Notes under the pieces: generated by a model
What the model was told of the DNA's origin: nothing
The model's input: the letters and a program-made list of their open reading frames with translations, nothing else
Databases searched by the model: none
Shown here: positions 41,319 to 49,877 of the stretch, one piece after another
Numbering within the stretch: position 1 is the stretch's first letter
How the letters are laid out: each line of letters begins with the position of its first letter
Translations under genes and position numbers: made by a program
NCBI RefSeq assembly: GCF_001427025.1
Contig: NZ_LMGA01000001.1
Span: 619,464-683,463, forward strand
Source: Mesorhizobium sp. Root554
Lineage (GTDB): Bacteria; Pseudomonadota; Alphaproteobacteria; Rhizobiales; Rhizobiaceae
Direction of reading: 5' to 3'
DNA: 64,000 bases

Positions 41319-41915
41319 ATGGGGGAAAAGGCCTCTTTCGTGGGGCGGAATTCGCCCGCTGGCGAAGGCGTGAATCGCGACGAAGCCGGCGACTCTGCCG
41401 ATCTGGTCGAGGTTTCCGGGGCGATAAAGTGGTTCGACGTGGCCAAGGGCTACGGCTTCATTCTTCCCGATGACGGTGTTTCCGGCGACATACTCCTGCA
41501 TGTGACCTGCCTGCGGCGCGACGGTTTCCAGACCGCGCTCGAGGGCGCCAGGGTCGTGTGCCTGGTGAAACAGGGCGATCGCGGTCTTCAGGCCTTCCGC
41601 GTCCTGTCGATGGATATCTCCACGGCTGTCCATCCCGCCGAGATGCAGGAGCAGCGCACCCATGTCAGCGTAACGCCGGAAAGCGGTCTGGAACGGGCGC
41701 TGGTCAAGTGGTTCAACCGCACCAAGGGCTTCGGTTTCCTGTCGCGCGGCGAGGGCACGGAGGACATTTTCGTCCATATGGAAACACTGCGCCGCTATGG
41801 CGTAACCGAACTGCGCCCCGGCCAGGTCGTGCTGGTGCGCTTCGGGCGCGGTGACAAAGGCCTTATGGCCGCCGAAATTCACCCCGATATGGGGACCTTG
41901 CCGGTCGCTCACTGA
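41319..41915 (+). CDS. double cold-shock-domain protein
   Basis: A 198-residue protein with a perfect AAGGAGG before ATG 41319. Two CSD folds: residues about 30-95 ([22 protein letters not shown]1 KGYGFI, RNP2 DILLHV) and about 125-190 ([23 protein letters not shown]2 DIFVHM). The first RNP2 has ILLHV in place of IFVHV. CSD proteins bind single-stranded RNA or DNA and melt structure. Two-domain forms are typical of alphaproteobacteria. The 208-bp gap upstream probably holds a cold-responsive leader. A DUF192 gene follows after 17 bp. Confidence 0.93.
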   Translation: MGEKASFVGRNSPAGEGVNRDEAGDSADLVEVSGAIKWFDVAKGYGFILPDDGVSGDILLHVTCLRRDGFQTALEGARVVCLVKQGDRGLQAFRVLSMDISTAVHPAEMQEQRTHVSVTPESGLERALVKWFNRTKGFGFLSRGEGTEDIFVHMETLRRYGVTELRPGQVVLVRFGRGDKGLMAAEIHPDMGTLPVAH

Positions 41916-41932
41916 CCGCGCGAGGTACCGTC

Positions 41933-42517
41933 ATGGCTCAGAAGAGTTGGTTCGCTGCCGGCACGCTGTGTGCGGCCGTTGCTGTCGTTGGCCTTGCCAT
42001 TGGAGCCTACCTTTATTCGGATCGCCCGAGCGCGGCCGACGGCATGGCGATGCTGCTCCCGGTCGATCCCGCGCCGCTCGTCGCCGTGACGGATGGCGGC
42101 GAACGCAAATTCACCATCGAGATCGCCGATGACGTGGCCGAACGCTCCGCCGGGCTGATGTATCGCGAGACCATGGCGGACGATCACGGCATGCTGTTCG
42201 TGTACGATCACACGCAGGCGGTCAGTTTCTGGATGAAGAACACGCCGATGCCGCTCGATCTGGTCTTCATTGCCGAGGACGGCAGGATACGCGCCATCAA
42301 AAAAGGCGAGCCGCAATCCGAAGCGGTCATCGCACCGGACGAGCCGGTGCGCTTCGTGCTTGAACTCAAGGCGGGCACCGCCGCCCGCCAGGGCATAGAG
42401 GATGGCGATCTCGTCCGGCATCCGGCCATTGGCGCCGCGGCGGGTTCCATGCCGAGGCCGTCGGAAAAGCCGGCCCTGGACGGCCTTTCCTCCGGGAAGT
42501 CTGGCAAGGGTGGTTGA
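41933..42517 (+). CDS. exported DUF192 protein
   Basis: A 194-residue protein with an N-terminal signal or anchor (TLCAAVAVVGLAIGAYLYSD). The DUF192 core is ERSAGLMYRETMADDHGMLF followed by VSFWMKNTPMPLDLVFI. A Pro/Ser/Gly-rich tail of about 30 residues is extra. The family is periplasmic and of unknown function; association with a cold-shock gene upstream is common in rhizobia to my recollection. Confidence 0.9.
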   Translation: MAQKSWFAAGTLCAAVAVVGLAIGAYLYSDRPSAADGMAMLLPVDPAPLVAVTDGGERKFTIEIADDVAERSAGLMYRETMADDHGMLFVYDHTQAVSFWMKNTPMPLDLVFIAEDGRIRAIKKGEPQSEAVIAPDEPVRFVLELKAGTAARQGIEDGDLVRHPAIGAAAGSMPRPSEKPALDGLSSGKSGKGG

Positions 42518-42548
42518 ACGCTGGAAAAAGCGGGTTTAGAGACCGGCC

Positions 42549-43316
42549 ATGCAGTTCTTCTCCCATGACGGTTTCGACCTGGCGTTTCTCGACCGCGAAC
42601 CGGCCTCGGGCAGCGGCGATCCGGTTCTGCTGATTCACGGTTTTGCCTCCAGCCACTACGTCAACTGGGTGTCGCCCGGCTGGTTCAAGACACTGAACGA
42701 TGCAGGCTGCCGCGTCATTGCGATCGACAATCGCGGCCACGGTTCCTCGTCAAAGAGCTATGAGGCCAACGATTATACGCCGGCGAAAATGGCCTCCGAC
42801 GCCGCCGCGCTGCTCGATCATCTGGGCATCGGCAGGGCGCATGTCATGGGTTATTCGATGGGCGCGCGCATCTCGGCCTTCCTGGCGCTGGCGAACCCCG
42901 ACAAGGTGGCGACGCTGGTGTTTGGCGGCCTGGGCATCGGCATGGTCGACGGCGTCGGCGACTGGGACCCGATCGCCGACGCCCTGCTGGCGCCGGACGC
43001 TGCCCAGATCACGCATGAGCGGGGGCGCACCTTCCGCGCCTTCGCCGACCAGACCAGGAGCGACCGGCGCGCTCTCGCCGCCTGCATCATCGGCTCGCGC
43101 GACCTGCTCAGCGAAGACGAGATGTCCCGCATCGCGCAGCCGACGCTGATTGCCGTCGGCACAAAGGACGACATCGCCGGCTCGCCGGCTGAACTGGCGG
43201 CGCTGATGCCGAAGGGCGTCGCCTTCGACATTGAGGGCCGCGACCATATGCTGTCCGTCGGCGACAAGACGTTCAAGCAGCGCGTGCTGCAGTTTTACGC
43301 CGATAATCCCCTCTAG
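42549..43316 (+). CDS. alpha/beta fold hydrolase
   Basis: A 255-residue cytoplasmic hydrolase. LLIHGFASSHYVNWV is the oxyanion strand, IDNRGHGSSSKSYEAN the conserved loop, GYSMGARISAFLAL the nucleophile elbow (Ser near 101), VGTKDDIAG the acid and EGRDHMLSVGD the catalytic His. Substrate unknown. Its stop abuts the stop of the convergent HD gene with no gap. Confidence 0.88.
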   Translation: MQFFSHDGFDLAFLDREPASGSGDPVLLIHGFASSHYVNWVSPGWFKTLNDAGCRVIAIDNRGHGSSSKSYEANDYTPAKMASDAAALLDHLGIGRAHVMGYSMGARISAFLALANPDKVATLVFGGLGIGMVDGVGDWDPIADALLAPDAAQITHERGRTFRAFADQTRSDRRALAACIIGSRDLLSEDEMSRIAQPTLIAVGTKDDIAGSPAELAALMPKGVAFDIEGRDHMLSVGDKTFKQRVLQFYADNPL

Positions 43317-43934
43317 CTATGTTTGCCGCCCCTCAAAGGGAGGGTCAGGCATGAGCCGCGCGAGCGACCGGGCCATATTCTCCCGCGCCTGCGCTTCAAA
43401 CCTGTCGCGGAATTCCTGCGTGTGGAAAATGGCTGGCCGCGCCAGGAAGTTTTGCAGCACGGCCCCGCGGCCTGCGATCCATGCCGGTTCCGGAACCCAG
43501 GCATATTCCTTCCGGACGCCTTGTTCGTAGGTTTCGAATGCTTCCGGTGAGGCCCCAAGGATCGACAGGTCCATGTCGAGAAAAAGCGCCGCGTCGCGCT
43601 GCGCCGTTTCATCTGTCAGGTCGGGCAGGGCGTGCGTGGCGGTCGCCTCGATCATCGCCACGATGCGCTCGAGCCGCCAGCCTTCGACCTTGCCGGCCAG
43701 CTTTTCCCTGGCAAGCGCAGCACTTTGGGCCTCGTTGTCCTTCGCCTTGCTGTCATAAACTGCGTCATGGAACCAGATAGCGGTTTCCACAGCTTCCGGG
43801 TCGGCGAGCAGCGCCCGGTATTCCTGCGCCAGATCGAGCAGCGCTTCGACATGTCGGAGACCGTGATAGTGCCTGTCCCCGCCGCTGTAGCGAGCGGCGA
43901 GCTCCCGACGCATTCCCTCGTCGACAAGCGGCAT
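43317..43934 (-). CDS. HD-domain protein, predicted metal-dependent phosphohydrolase
   Basis: A 205-residue protein. YHGLRHVEALLDL and ETAIWFHDAVYD give the H...HD metal ligands; DMDLSILGASPEAFETYEQG supplies the final D. KDNEAQSAALAREKL and a C-terminal YAWVPEPAW segment match the COG4339 type of HD proteins. Role unknown; possibly nucleotide or signalling phosphohydrolase. Confidence 0.87.
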   Translation of the reverse strand: MPLVDEGMRRELAARYSGGDRHYHGLRHVEALLDLAQEYRALLADPEAVETAIWFHDAVYDSKAKDNEAQSAALAREKLAGKVEGWRLERIVAMIEATATHALPDLTDETAQRDAALFLDMDLSILGASPEAFETYEQGVRKEYAWVPEPAWIAGRGAVLQNFLARPAIFHTQEFRDRFEAQARENMARSLARLMPDPPFEGRQT

Positions 43935-44167
43935 CTCAATTCCCCAATCGCGATTCCGGTTCAGCCATGAGGCGTCCCGGCAGGCCGAGCATCATGGTCG
44001 TCACAGCGTCGCCTTATGTCACGTTCAAGATTTCGTTTTCCATGCCGGATTGAAACATCGGGTGCTGGGTCCATTTGAGGGGACGCTAAGGAAAATTGAA
44101 TTCCCCCATGCGACAATCTGGCTTATATGAACACTCACCCAAGGCAAGCCGTCCGGCGGAGCAGGCG

Positions 44168-45016
44168 ATGAACAGCATAAGTATTGCTCGCAACAGTGTT
44201 TTGAAACCGGTAGACCCGATCTGGCGGTCGATCCGCGATGAGGCAATGGAGGCAGTCGATCGCGATCCGTTGCTGGCGGCGTTTCTTTATTCGACCATCC
44301 TCAATCAGGAAAATCTTGAAGAAGCCGTCATCCACCGGTTGGCCGAGCGGCTTGCGCATCAGGATGTTGGCGCCGACCTCATTCGCCAGACGTTCAAGGC
44401 CATGCTGGCCGACTGGCCAGAATGGTCGAGCGTGCTGCGCGTCGATATCCAGGCCTATTATGACCGTGATCCTGCTTGCGACCGTTTCATCATGCCGGTC
44501 CTCTATTTCAAGGGGTTCCATGCCATCCAGACGCATCGTCTGGCGCATTGGCTGTGGAACCATGGCCGGCAGGATTTCGCGCTTTATCTGCAGAGCCGTT
44601 CCTCCTCGATCTTCCAGACGGACATCAACCCGGCGGCGCGCGTTGGCAAGGGCATCTTCCTCGATCACGCCACCGGCCTTGTCGTTGGCCAGACGGCGGT
44701 CATCGAGGACAATGTCTCCATCCTGCACGGGGTGACCCTGGGCGGCACCGGCAAGGCCGGCGGCGACCGACATCCGAAGATTCGCTACGGTGTACTGATC
44801 GGCGCCGGCGCCAAGATCCTCGGCAATATCGAGATCGGGCATTGCTCGAAAATCGCCGCCGGTTCGGTGGTGCTGTCGGCAGTCCCCAGCAACAAGACCG
44901 TGGCGGGCGTGCCGGCAAGGGTTGTGGGGGAGAGCGGCTGCGAGCAGCCGGCGCGGCAGATGGACCAGCTTCTGCCGTCGCAGACGATGGATCACGTCGT
45001 CTCGTTCGATATCTGA
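44168..45016 (+). CDS. cysE: serine O-acetyltransferase
   Basis: A 282-residue enzyme of cysteine synthesis (serine plus acetyl-CoA to O-acetylserine). ATG 44168 follows GGAG at a good distance; an upstream frame to TTG 44096 or ATG 44108 seems an artefact. The N-terminal helical domain includes EAMEAVDRDPLLAAFLYSTI. The left-handed beta helix contains NPAARVGKGIFLDHATGLVV and LHGVTLGGTGKAGGDRHPKI with the catalytic His. The C-terminal tail ends DHVVSFDI; a terminal Ile, as in CysE, can insert into CysK to form the cysteine synthase complex. Confidence 0.94.
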   Translation: MNSISIARNSVLKPVDPIWRSIRDEAMEAVDRDPLLAAFLYSTILNQENLEEAVIHRLAERLAHQDVGADLIRQTFKAMLADWPEWSSVLRVDIQAYYDRDPACDRFIMPVLYFKGFHAIQTHRLAHWLWNHGRQDFALYLQSRSSSIFQTDINPAARVGKGIFLDHATGLVVGQTAVIEDNVSILHGVTLGGTGKAGGDRHPKIRYGVLIGAGAKILGNIEIGHCSKIAAGSVVLSAVPSNKTVAGVPARVVGESGCEQPARQMDQLLPSQTMDHVVSFDI

Positions 45017-45241
45017 GTGCTTGCCCGCGCGGGTTTCGGGCTTCGCTGGGACGGGGCGTCGCGCCGGGCAAGACGCGTAGCGTAAAGTGTTCTGTTTCGA
45101 GCACGTCACGTCACGGTGACGACTGGCATTCCGGCGGGAACCGCGTGGCTTGCCTTTACATGGCCATCCTTCGCGTGCCAGAAGCGCCTCCACGCAAGCA
45201 GGCGCCTCAGCGCTGGCAAGCCAAACGACCGGAGAGAACTG

Positions 45242-45445
45242 TTGAAGCCTGAAGAAATCCGCAAGCTCGACGCCTATTTCAAGCGCGCCTTCCAGAATCC
45301 CAGCCTGCAGGTCAAGGCGCGCCCGCGCAAGGACGATTCGGCCGAGGTTTACCTGGGCGACGAATTTCTAGGCCTCGTCTTCAAGGACGAGGACGACGGC
45401 GACTACAACTTCTCGATGGCGATTCTCGACATCGATCTGGATTGA
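45242..45445 (+). CDS. DUF3126 protein (TTG start)
   Basis: A 67-residue protein. The TTG at 45242 is preceded by GGAGAGAAC, and homology begins right there (KPEEIRKLDAYFKRAFQNPS). VKARPRKDDSAEVYLGDEFL and DEDDGDYNFSMAILDIDLD complete the DUF3126 pattern. A small acidic-tailed protein of unknown function conserved in Hyphomicrobiales. Confidence 0.85.
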   Translation: MKPEEIRKLDAYFKRAFQNPSLQVKARPRKDDSAEVYLGDEFLGLVFKDEDDGDYNFSMAILDIDLD

Positions 45446-45481
45446 GACGATCCGTGCGGCCGGTTCCGTACCGCTGCCGCG

Positions 45482-46225
45482 CTACTTTTTCGCGCCGTTT
45501 CCGGTTTTGAGTATGCGCGCCGCCTCGGCGCTCATCGCGGTTTCAAGTGCCTGCCAGTCGCCGAGGAATTCGGCCGGAAAGCGATAGCTGAGGCTGAGAT
45601 TGTCGCCGACCTGAATGTCACGCTCGCATGGCGCCAGCGATTCTTCGGCGCTCGGCCCCGTGAAGCACCGCGCCACGAACGGATCCTTACCTGCGCGCTC
45701 CGCGACCGCCAGCATTTCATTCATATAGCCTGACTTGTCGTTGAAACTGTAGAGCGTCGTCCGGCCAGGGCCGGGCTTGCCCGGCTTCACAATCAGCGAA
45801 CTGTAGATCGGCGCGAACCGGCCGCTCATGTCGCGTGACATGGCCCGTTCCTCGAACGACAGGAAGACGATACGCTTCTTTGCCCCTGCATTGTTGAAAT
45901 CGTTGCGCGCGGCGGCGCTGTAACCGTCCATCTGCGGATAGCGCAGATAGAGGTCGAGGCGCTGGGCGACACCGTCGCGGCGCGCCTGTTCGAACCGGAT
46001 GTAGTTGGACGGGACGGCGATAACATTGTTACCGATGACGATTTCGCGCACCGTGGTGTCGTCCGTATAACCCGCCATGGCGATGGCATGGCCGAACCAT
46101 TTGCCCGCCATGCTGATCGCAATCGACAGTGCCGCCAACGCCGCGAAGCAGTAGAAGACCTTCATCATCAGCGACGAGTTGACGACCTTGAGGTCCGGGG
46201 TTTCTGCCGTGACCGTGCTGCCCAT
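45482..46225 (-). CDS. membrane-anchored hypothetical protein
   Basis: A 247-residue protein from ATG 46225 (MGSTVTAETPDLK). One transmembrane helix near residues 22-41 (VFYCFAALAALSIAISMAGK) is followed by a periplasmic domain. Two Cys in the C-terminal part (RCFTGPS, PCERDIQVGDNLSLSYRF) may form a disulfide. I recall similar proteins in Mesorhizobium without assigned function. Confidence 0.7.
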   Translation of the reverse strand: MGSTVTAETPDLKVVNSSLMMKVFYCFAALAALSIAISMAGKWFGHAIAMAGYTDDTTVREIVIGNNVIAVPSNYIRFEQARRDGVAQRLDLYLRYPQMDGYSAAARNDFNNAGAKKRIVFLSFEERAMSRDMSGRFAPIYSSLIVKPGKPGPGRTTLYSFNDKSGYMNEMLAVAERAGKDPFVARCFTGPSAEESLAPCERDIQVGDNLSLSYRFPAEFLGDWQALETAMSAEAARILKTGNGAKK

Positions 46226-46328
46226 GGCCTTCGTTCCCAAATGTCCCGCTCTGGCACAAAATGCCGGCATGTTGCTTGCACGTTTGCTGAAACGGACAGT
46301 GCGGTTTCATGGTAAACAGTTGGTAAAA

Positions 46329-46676
46329 ATGGATGGATTTGTGCCTGGGCTTTTCGCATTTCTGGTCGGTTTGACCGCGAGCGGCCTGCTCTGCTCAGCC
46401 TTGGAACTCGTATTCGGCCGGCGCCTGGCTTTCGCGGAGCCGTTCATGTCCGGTTCGCATGTCGTCCGCTCGCTTGCCCTGGCGGCGTTTGCCGGGCCGT
46501 TCATGCTCTTCAACGAGGCCCTGGCGGCCTACCGGCAGCGGCATATAACTGGTATGGCCTTGGCTTCCTGTGCCGGCTCGGCTTGCTTGTGGGCGCTTGC
46601 GCTCGGAGTGACGCTGATTGGCGCCGTGTCCGGTTTGGCCGAGCATACGGCCGCCATGCCGATCCTCGATTTCTAG
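46329..46676 (+). CDS. small integral membrane protein
   Basis: A 115-residue protein (ATG 46329) with three hydrophobic helices: LFAFLVGLTASGLLCSALEL, VVRSLALAAFAGPFMLFNEA and SACLWALALGVTLIGAVSGL. No catalytic motif is seen. It is followed after 18 bp by the gamma carbonic anhydrase gene, so a shared transcript is likely. Confidence 0.7.
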   Translation: MDGFVPGLFAFLVGLTASGLLCSALELVFGRRLAFAEPFMSGSHVVRSLALAAFAGPFMLFNEALAAYRQRHITGMALASCAGSACLWALALGVTLIGAVSGLAEHTAAMPILDF

Positions 46677-46694
46677 ACGTTTTTGGGAGAAAAA

Positions 46695-47222
46695 ATGCCG
46701 ATTTATGCGCTTGACGGGAAGACTCCCCGTTTTTCGGACCGCGACACCAACTGGATAGCGCCGGACGCCACCGTGATCGGCAGCGTTGAGATCGGCCGCA
46801 ATGTCGGCCTCTGGTTTGGCGTGGTGCTTCGCGGCGACAACGAGCCGATCGTCATCGGCGATGACAGCAATGTCCAGGAGCACACCATCATGCACACCGA
46901 CATGGGTTTCCCGCTGACGATCGGCAAAGGCTGCACCATTGGCCACCGGGCGATGCTGCACGGCTGCACGATAGGCGACAACACGCTGATCGGCATGGGC
47001 GCCATCGTGCTCAACGGCGCGAAGATCGGCAAAAACTGCCTGGTCGGCGCCGGCGCGCTCATCACCGAAGGCAAGGAATTCCCGGACAATTCGCTGATCG
47101 TCGGTTCGCCGGCCCGCGTCACCCGCGCGCTCGATGATGCCGCGGCGGAGCGGATGCGCAGATCCGCGGCGAACTATGTCGAGAACGGTCGGCGCTTCAA
47201 GGCCGGCATGACCGCAGCCTGA
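46695..47222 (+). CDS. gamma carbonic anhydrase family protein
   Basis: A 175-residue left-handed beta-helix protein, ATG 46695 after GGGAGA. Zinc ligands appear in VQEHTIMHTD and GHRAMLHGC; hexapeptide repeats run from ATVIGSVEIGRNVGLWFGVV to GKEFPDNSLIVGSPARV. It belongs to the YrdA/PaaY/CaiE-like group; true carbonic anhydrase activity is uncertain for this subgroup. In alphaproteobacteria and mitochondria related proteins associate with complex I (established for plants, inference here). Confidence 0.92.
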   Translation: MPIYALDGKTPRFSDRDTNWIAPDATVIGSVEIGRNVGLWFGVVLRGDNEPIVIGDDSNVQEHTIMHTDMGFPLTIGKGCTIGHRAMLHGCTIGDNTLIGMGAIVLNGAKIGKNCLVGAGALITEGKEFPDNSLIVGSPARVTRALDDAAAERMRRSAANYVENGRRFKAGMTAA

Positions 47223-47259
47223 ACGCTGCCGCGAGACGCTGGCTTCCGCCAGAAAAGGC

Positions 47260-47337
47260 GGAGCCGGCCCGGGGACAGGGGCCGGCTCCTTGACCCGGTC
47301 GTTGGGGACGGGGAGGGTGGGGACTCGACCGGGTTTT
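47260..47337 (+). terminator. hairpins after the gamma carbonic anhydrase gene
   Basis: First stem: GGAGCCGGCCC (47260-47270) with GGGCCGGCTCC (47279-47289). Second: CCCGGTCG (47294-47301) with CGACCGGG (47326-47333), followed by TTTT. The second fits a terminator better. They separate two convergent genes. Confidence 0.65.
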
Positions 47338-47347
47338 CCGTTGCGTC

Positions 47348-47953
47348 CTAGCGGACGCTGGCGACCGCGTCGGCGCGGCCGTCATTGATGCTGATCCAGG
47401 CGCCGGAATTCCGTTCCGACTGGCGCTTGAGATAGGTGTAATCGGTATCGGTCCAGGCGAGGACGCGGGGTTCCAGATTGTCGAGGATGAACTCGCCGAG
47501 GCTGGTGCGGACCGTCAGTACGGCATGGCCGTCGCCATTCGGCTGGCGCGCCACCGTCATCAGCAGGTCGCCGGCCGGAATGCCCGCCTGCATCAGCTCG
47601 CGCCGCTTTTCCAAGGCGTAGTCTTCACAGTCGCCGACGCCGCCGTCAGGATAGGACCAGACTTCTTCCTTGCCCCACATCTCCATGTCGGTGCGCGGCT
47701 GGACCTTGGCGTTCACGGCGTTGTTGACGTTGATGATGGTGGCCCAGAGCGTGCGGGTCAGCTCGATCGGCTGCCGCCGCGCCGTGATCTGCCGGCATTC
47801 CTGCGGCTGCATCTGGCAGAATTCGTAATGACCGACCGGCTGCGTGGTGCGGCCGGCGGTGTGCATGAAGTTTGCCCCGGCATTCGCGGATCCCCACCCG
47901 CAAAACTGTAGTGCCATTGCAAGCAGCAACAGCGCGCCCCTCGACTTCCGCAT
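47348..47953 (-). CDS. secreted transglutaminase-like cysteine peptidase (BTLCP)
   Basis: A 201-residue exported protein with signal peptide ALLLLAMALQFCGWGSANA. Catalytic triad candidates: Cys in GVGDCEDYALEKR, His in NGDGHAVLTVRT and Asp in GEFILDNLEPRVL. Y/TYLKRQSE near the C-terminus is typical. The family (DUF920/COG3672) includes LapG, which cleaves adhesins in c-di-GMP-controlled biofilm release; this shorter rhizobial branch has unknown targets. A PilZ gene nearby is suggestive only. Confidence 0.9.
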   Translation of the reverse strand: MRKSRGALLLLAMALQFCGWGSANAGANFMHTAGRTTQPVGHYEFCQMQPQECRQITARRQPIELTRTLWATIINVNNAVNAKVQPRTDMEMWGKEEVWSYPDGGVGDCEDYALEKRRELMQAGIPAGDLLMTVARQPNGDGHAVLTVRTSLGEFILDNLEPRVLAWTDTDYTYLKRQSERNSGAWISINDGRADAVASVR

Positions 47954-47989
47954 TTTCTTGTCTCCCCGTTTGAGAGAGACAATGACACG

Positions 47990-48115
47990 GCTGAATTTAT
48001 TTGAAGCAAAAGCGCGCAGTAGATATTGAGTAAAAACACAAGAGATTTAATATAAATATCAAAACAAACAATAATAAAATAAGAATAGAATTTTCCTAAA
48101 ATTTTATCGATCCGC
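47990..48115. other. AT-rich upstream region
   Basis: About 125 bp of strikingly AT-rich DNA (for example AATATAAATATCAAAACAAA) in an otherwise GC-rich window, directly upstream of the BTLCP gene. It probably contains its promoter and could bind an AT-preferring silencer such as MucR/Ros. No open frame. Confidence 0.55.
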
Positions 48116-48238
48116 CCATAACCGTTGCAATGCCTGCCTGCCTGGTCAAAAGTGACCTGGGGAAATGCATGGCATCGGGCCATGCCGGGGTTTGTTCGGT
48201 ACGCTGTCGGCAGACGGCCGCACCGGGAACGGGGCGAT

Positions 48239-48427
48239 ATGGGGGAAATACGCAAGAGCGAATGTCCGCATTGCAACGGCGTCGGCATCGTCTTCAAGTG
48301 CCGCGAATGGGAGGCGACGGAGGGCAAATGCTGCCCTTCCGGAACGACCCAGCAGAAGTGTCCGGGTCAAAGCCTGCGCTGCGTTCCTTGCGCGGGCACC
48401 GGTTTCTATAGGGTTGAAACGGCCTGA
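48239..48427 (+). CDS. 62-residue cysteine-rich protein with two DnaJ-type CxxCxGxG motifs
   Basis: ATG 48239 opens MGEIRKSECPHCNGVG. CPHCNGVG and CVPCAGTG both fit CxxCxGxG, the repeat of the DnaJ zinc centre, and are separated by a CREW...KCCPSG...KCPGQ insert with four more Cys. Two CxxC pairs suffice for one zinc. A short zinc-ribbon chaperone-like or regulatory protein is plausible; no J domain is attached. Shine-Dalgarno weak (GGGGCG). Confidence 0.6.
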   Translation: MGEIRKSECPHCNGVGIVFKCREWEATEGKCCPSGTTQQKCPGQSLRCVPCAGTGFYRVETA

Positions 48428-48512
48428 GCGTGATCTCGCGCCCGCAACATCGACAGGTAAGGGTAGGGAGGCATCTGAGGTGGCGGGGCCGGTTGACGCC
48501 GGCCCGTCCGCG

Positions 48513-49130
48513 TCAGTCTGCCGAGCCGCTGAATTCGGTGTCGAGCGTTTCGGCGTGCTGGATGACGGCGAATTCGATGGCGATGCCGTCTTCGAAGTGG
48601 CGCACCACCTGGCCGCGCATCGTGCCGAGCACGACCTGCACGCCGATCGCCGGCTTGACGTCGATCTCTATGGCCGCGCCCGAAAGGGACAGGTCGATGA
48701 TGCGGCACTGATACTGGCGACCATCGGTGAGGTGCAGGACGCTCATCGGGTTGCGCGGCGCGACGCGCTCGTGGCGGCGGTCTTCCGGCAGGTCGAGTTC
48801 GTGCTTGTTGGCAAGCCAGGTCAGCTGCGCGGCGAGCTTGTCCTTCTTGCGCTCGGAGGCGATGACCGTCATGGCGAAGCCGTCTTCGAGCGTGCGCGTG
48901 ACGACGCCCTCGATGCGGCCGATGTGATCGATATAGGCGATGACCCGTTCGCCGGGCTGGCCGATGCGGTCGGTGCGGAAAGCGACGTTGCCGGGCGACA
49001 TGTCGATCACCTGGCACGGGTGCTCGCTACGGTCCTCCAGCATGAAGCGTCCATAAATCTTGACGCGAACACGCTGAAAGCTACGCCTTTCAGCCCCGGA
49101 CGGCGAATATTCGACCGCCGCTGACCTCAT
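48513..49130 (-). CDS. tandem PilZ domain protein
   Basis: A 205-residue protein. The first PilZ starts with ERRSFQRVRVKIYGRFMLED and has the D-x-S-P-G-N motif (VIDMSPGNVAF); the second begins EDRRHERVAPRNPMSVLHLT with IIDLSLSGAAI. The RxxxR and D/NxSxxG c-di-GMP contacts are complete in the second domain (RRHER, DLSLSG) and altered in the first (SPGN). Cytoplasmic c-di-GMP receptor candidate affecting surface or motility functions. Confidence 0.88.
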   Translation of the reverse strand: MRSAAVEYSPSGAERRSFQRVRVKIYGRFMLEDRSEHPCQVIDMSPGNVAFRTDRIGQPGERVIAYIDHIGRIEGVVTRTLEDGFAMTVIASERKKDKLAAQLTWLANKHELDLPEDRRHERVAPRNPMSVLHLTDGRQYQCRIIDLSLSGAAIEIDVKPAIGVQVVLGTMRGQVVRHFEDGIAIEFAVIQHAETLDTEFSGSAD

Positions 49131-49235
49131 GATTGCTTCACACCCCGTTTGCCATCCTGCGCCGCTGCGAGGATTCCGATCAAACTATCGCCAAACAGGT
49201 TAACAAACAGAGAAAACGGAGCGTCGGATTGCGCG

Positions 49236-49877
49236 TCAATCCTGCGTGTCGCGGCCACCGTCGAAGACGACGAGATGGCGGATCCGGCGAGCTTGCCCGT
49301 ACTCGGGCGCCATGTGATTTTCACCGAGTTCGTTCGGCGCCAGCGAGGGCACCGGAATGGCTGGCCGGTTCTTGAGGTAGAGAGGCTCCTTGTCCGGGTC
49401 GATGATGCGCACGGATTCGATCAGCGCGTCGGTGATTGGGTCCGAACCCAGCCAGAAAGGCTTGTCTTCCGGGGTTATCACGCCAAGGCCGCGTGGATGC
49501 TGGGCTCCACCGTCCAGCGGCAGAGCGAGCAGCTCGAACCTGTTGGAGCGGCCCGAACGGCTGAAGCCTTCATAAGTGATGAGCACAACCGAGGACTGGA
49601 AGACGCCGTCCATCAGCCGCGACACCAGCCGCTGGTCCTTTTCCCGCCACAGGGAAGGGAAGGAGAAGCCCTTCAACTCGCGCCCGTAGATCGCGCAAAG
49701 GCGCGTGCCGGCAAGCCGGAACACGGCTTCTCCGCGCGTGTCCTTTTCCAGGATGAAGGTGTCGGCCAGCAGATTCTTGATGTCTGCCGGCTCGATCTCG
49801 GTCCGTTTCGGGGCTCGCCGCCCGTCACGCAGCTGATTCCAATAATGGAACAGTGCGGTCGATCCGTTCAGGTTCAT
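49236..49877 (-). CDS. PAS-domain protein (PAS_5 type)
   Basis: A 213-residue protein from ATG 49877. LFHYWNQLRDGRRAPKRTEI, EPADIKNLLADTFILEK, FRLAGTRLCAIYGRELKG and FSFPSLWREKDQRLVSRLMD match the pfam07310 PAS_5 proteins widespread in alphaproteobacteria; the group is cytoplasmic and of unknown signal. It often occurs near PilZ genes, as here (49130). No output domain. Confidence 0.87.
   Translation of the reverse strand: MNLNGSTALFHYWNQLRDGRRAPKRTEIEPADIKNLLADTFILEKDTRGEAVFRLAGTRLCAIYGRELKGFSFPSLWREKDQRLVSRLMDGVFQSSVVLITYEGFSRSGRSNRFELLALPLDGGAQHPRGLGVITPEDKPFWLGSDPITDALIESVRIIDPDKEPLYLKNRPAIPVPSLAPNELGENHMAPEYGQARRIRHLVVFDGGRDTQD

Noticed and set aside
44096..44167. N-terminal extension of CysE from TTG 44096 or ATG 44108
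   Set aside because: No Shine-Dalgarno and no family-like sequence; ATG 44168 has GGAG at proper spacing and gives the usual length.
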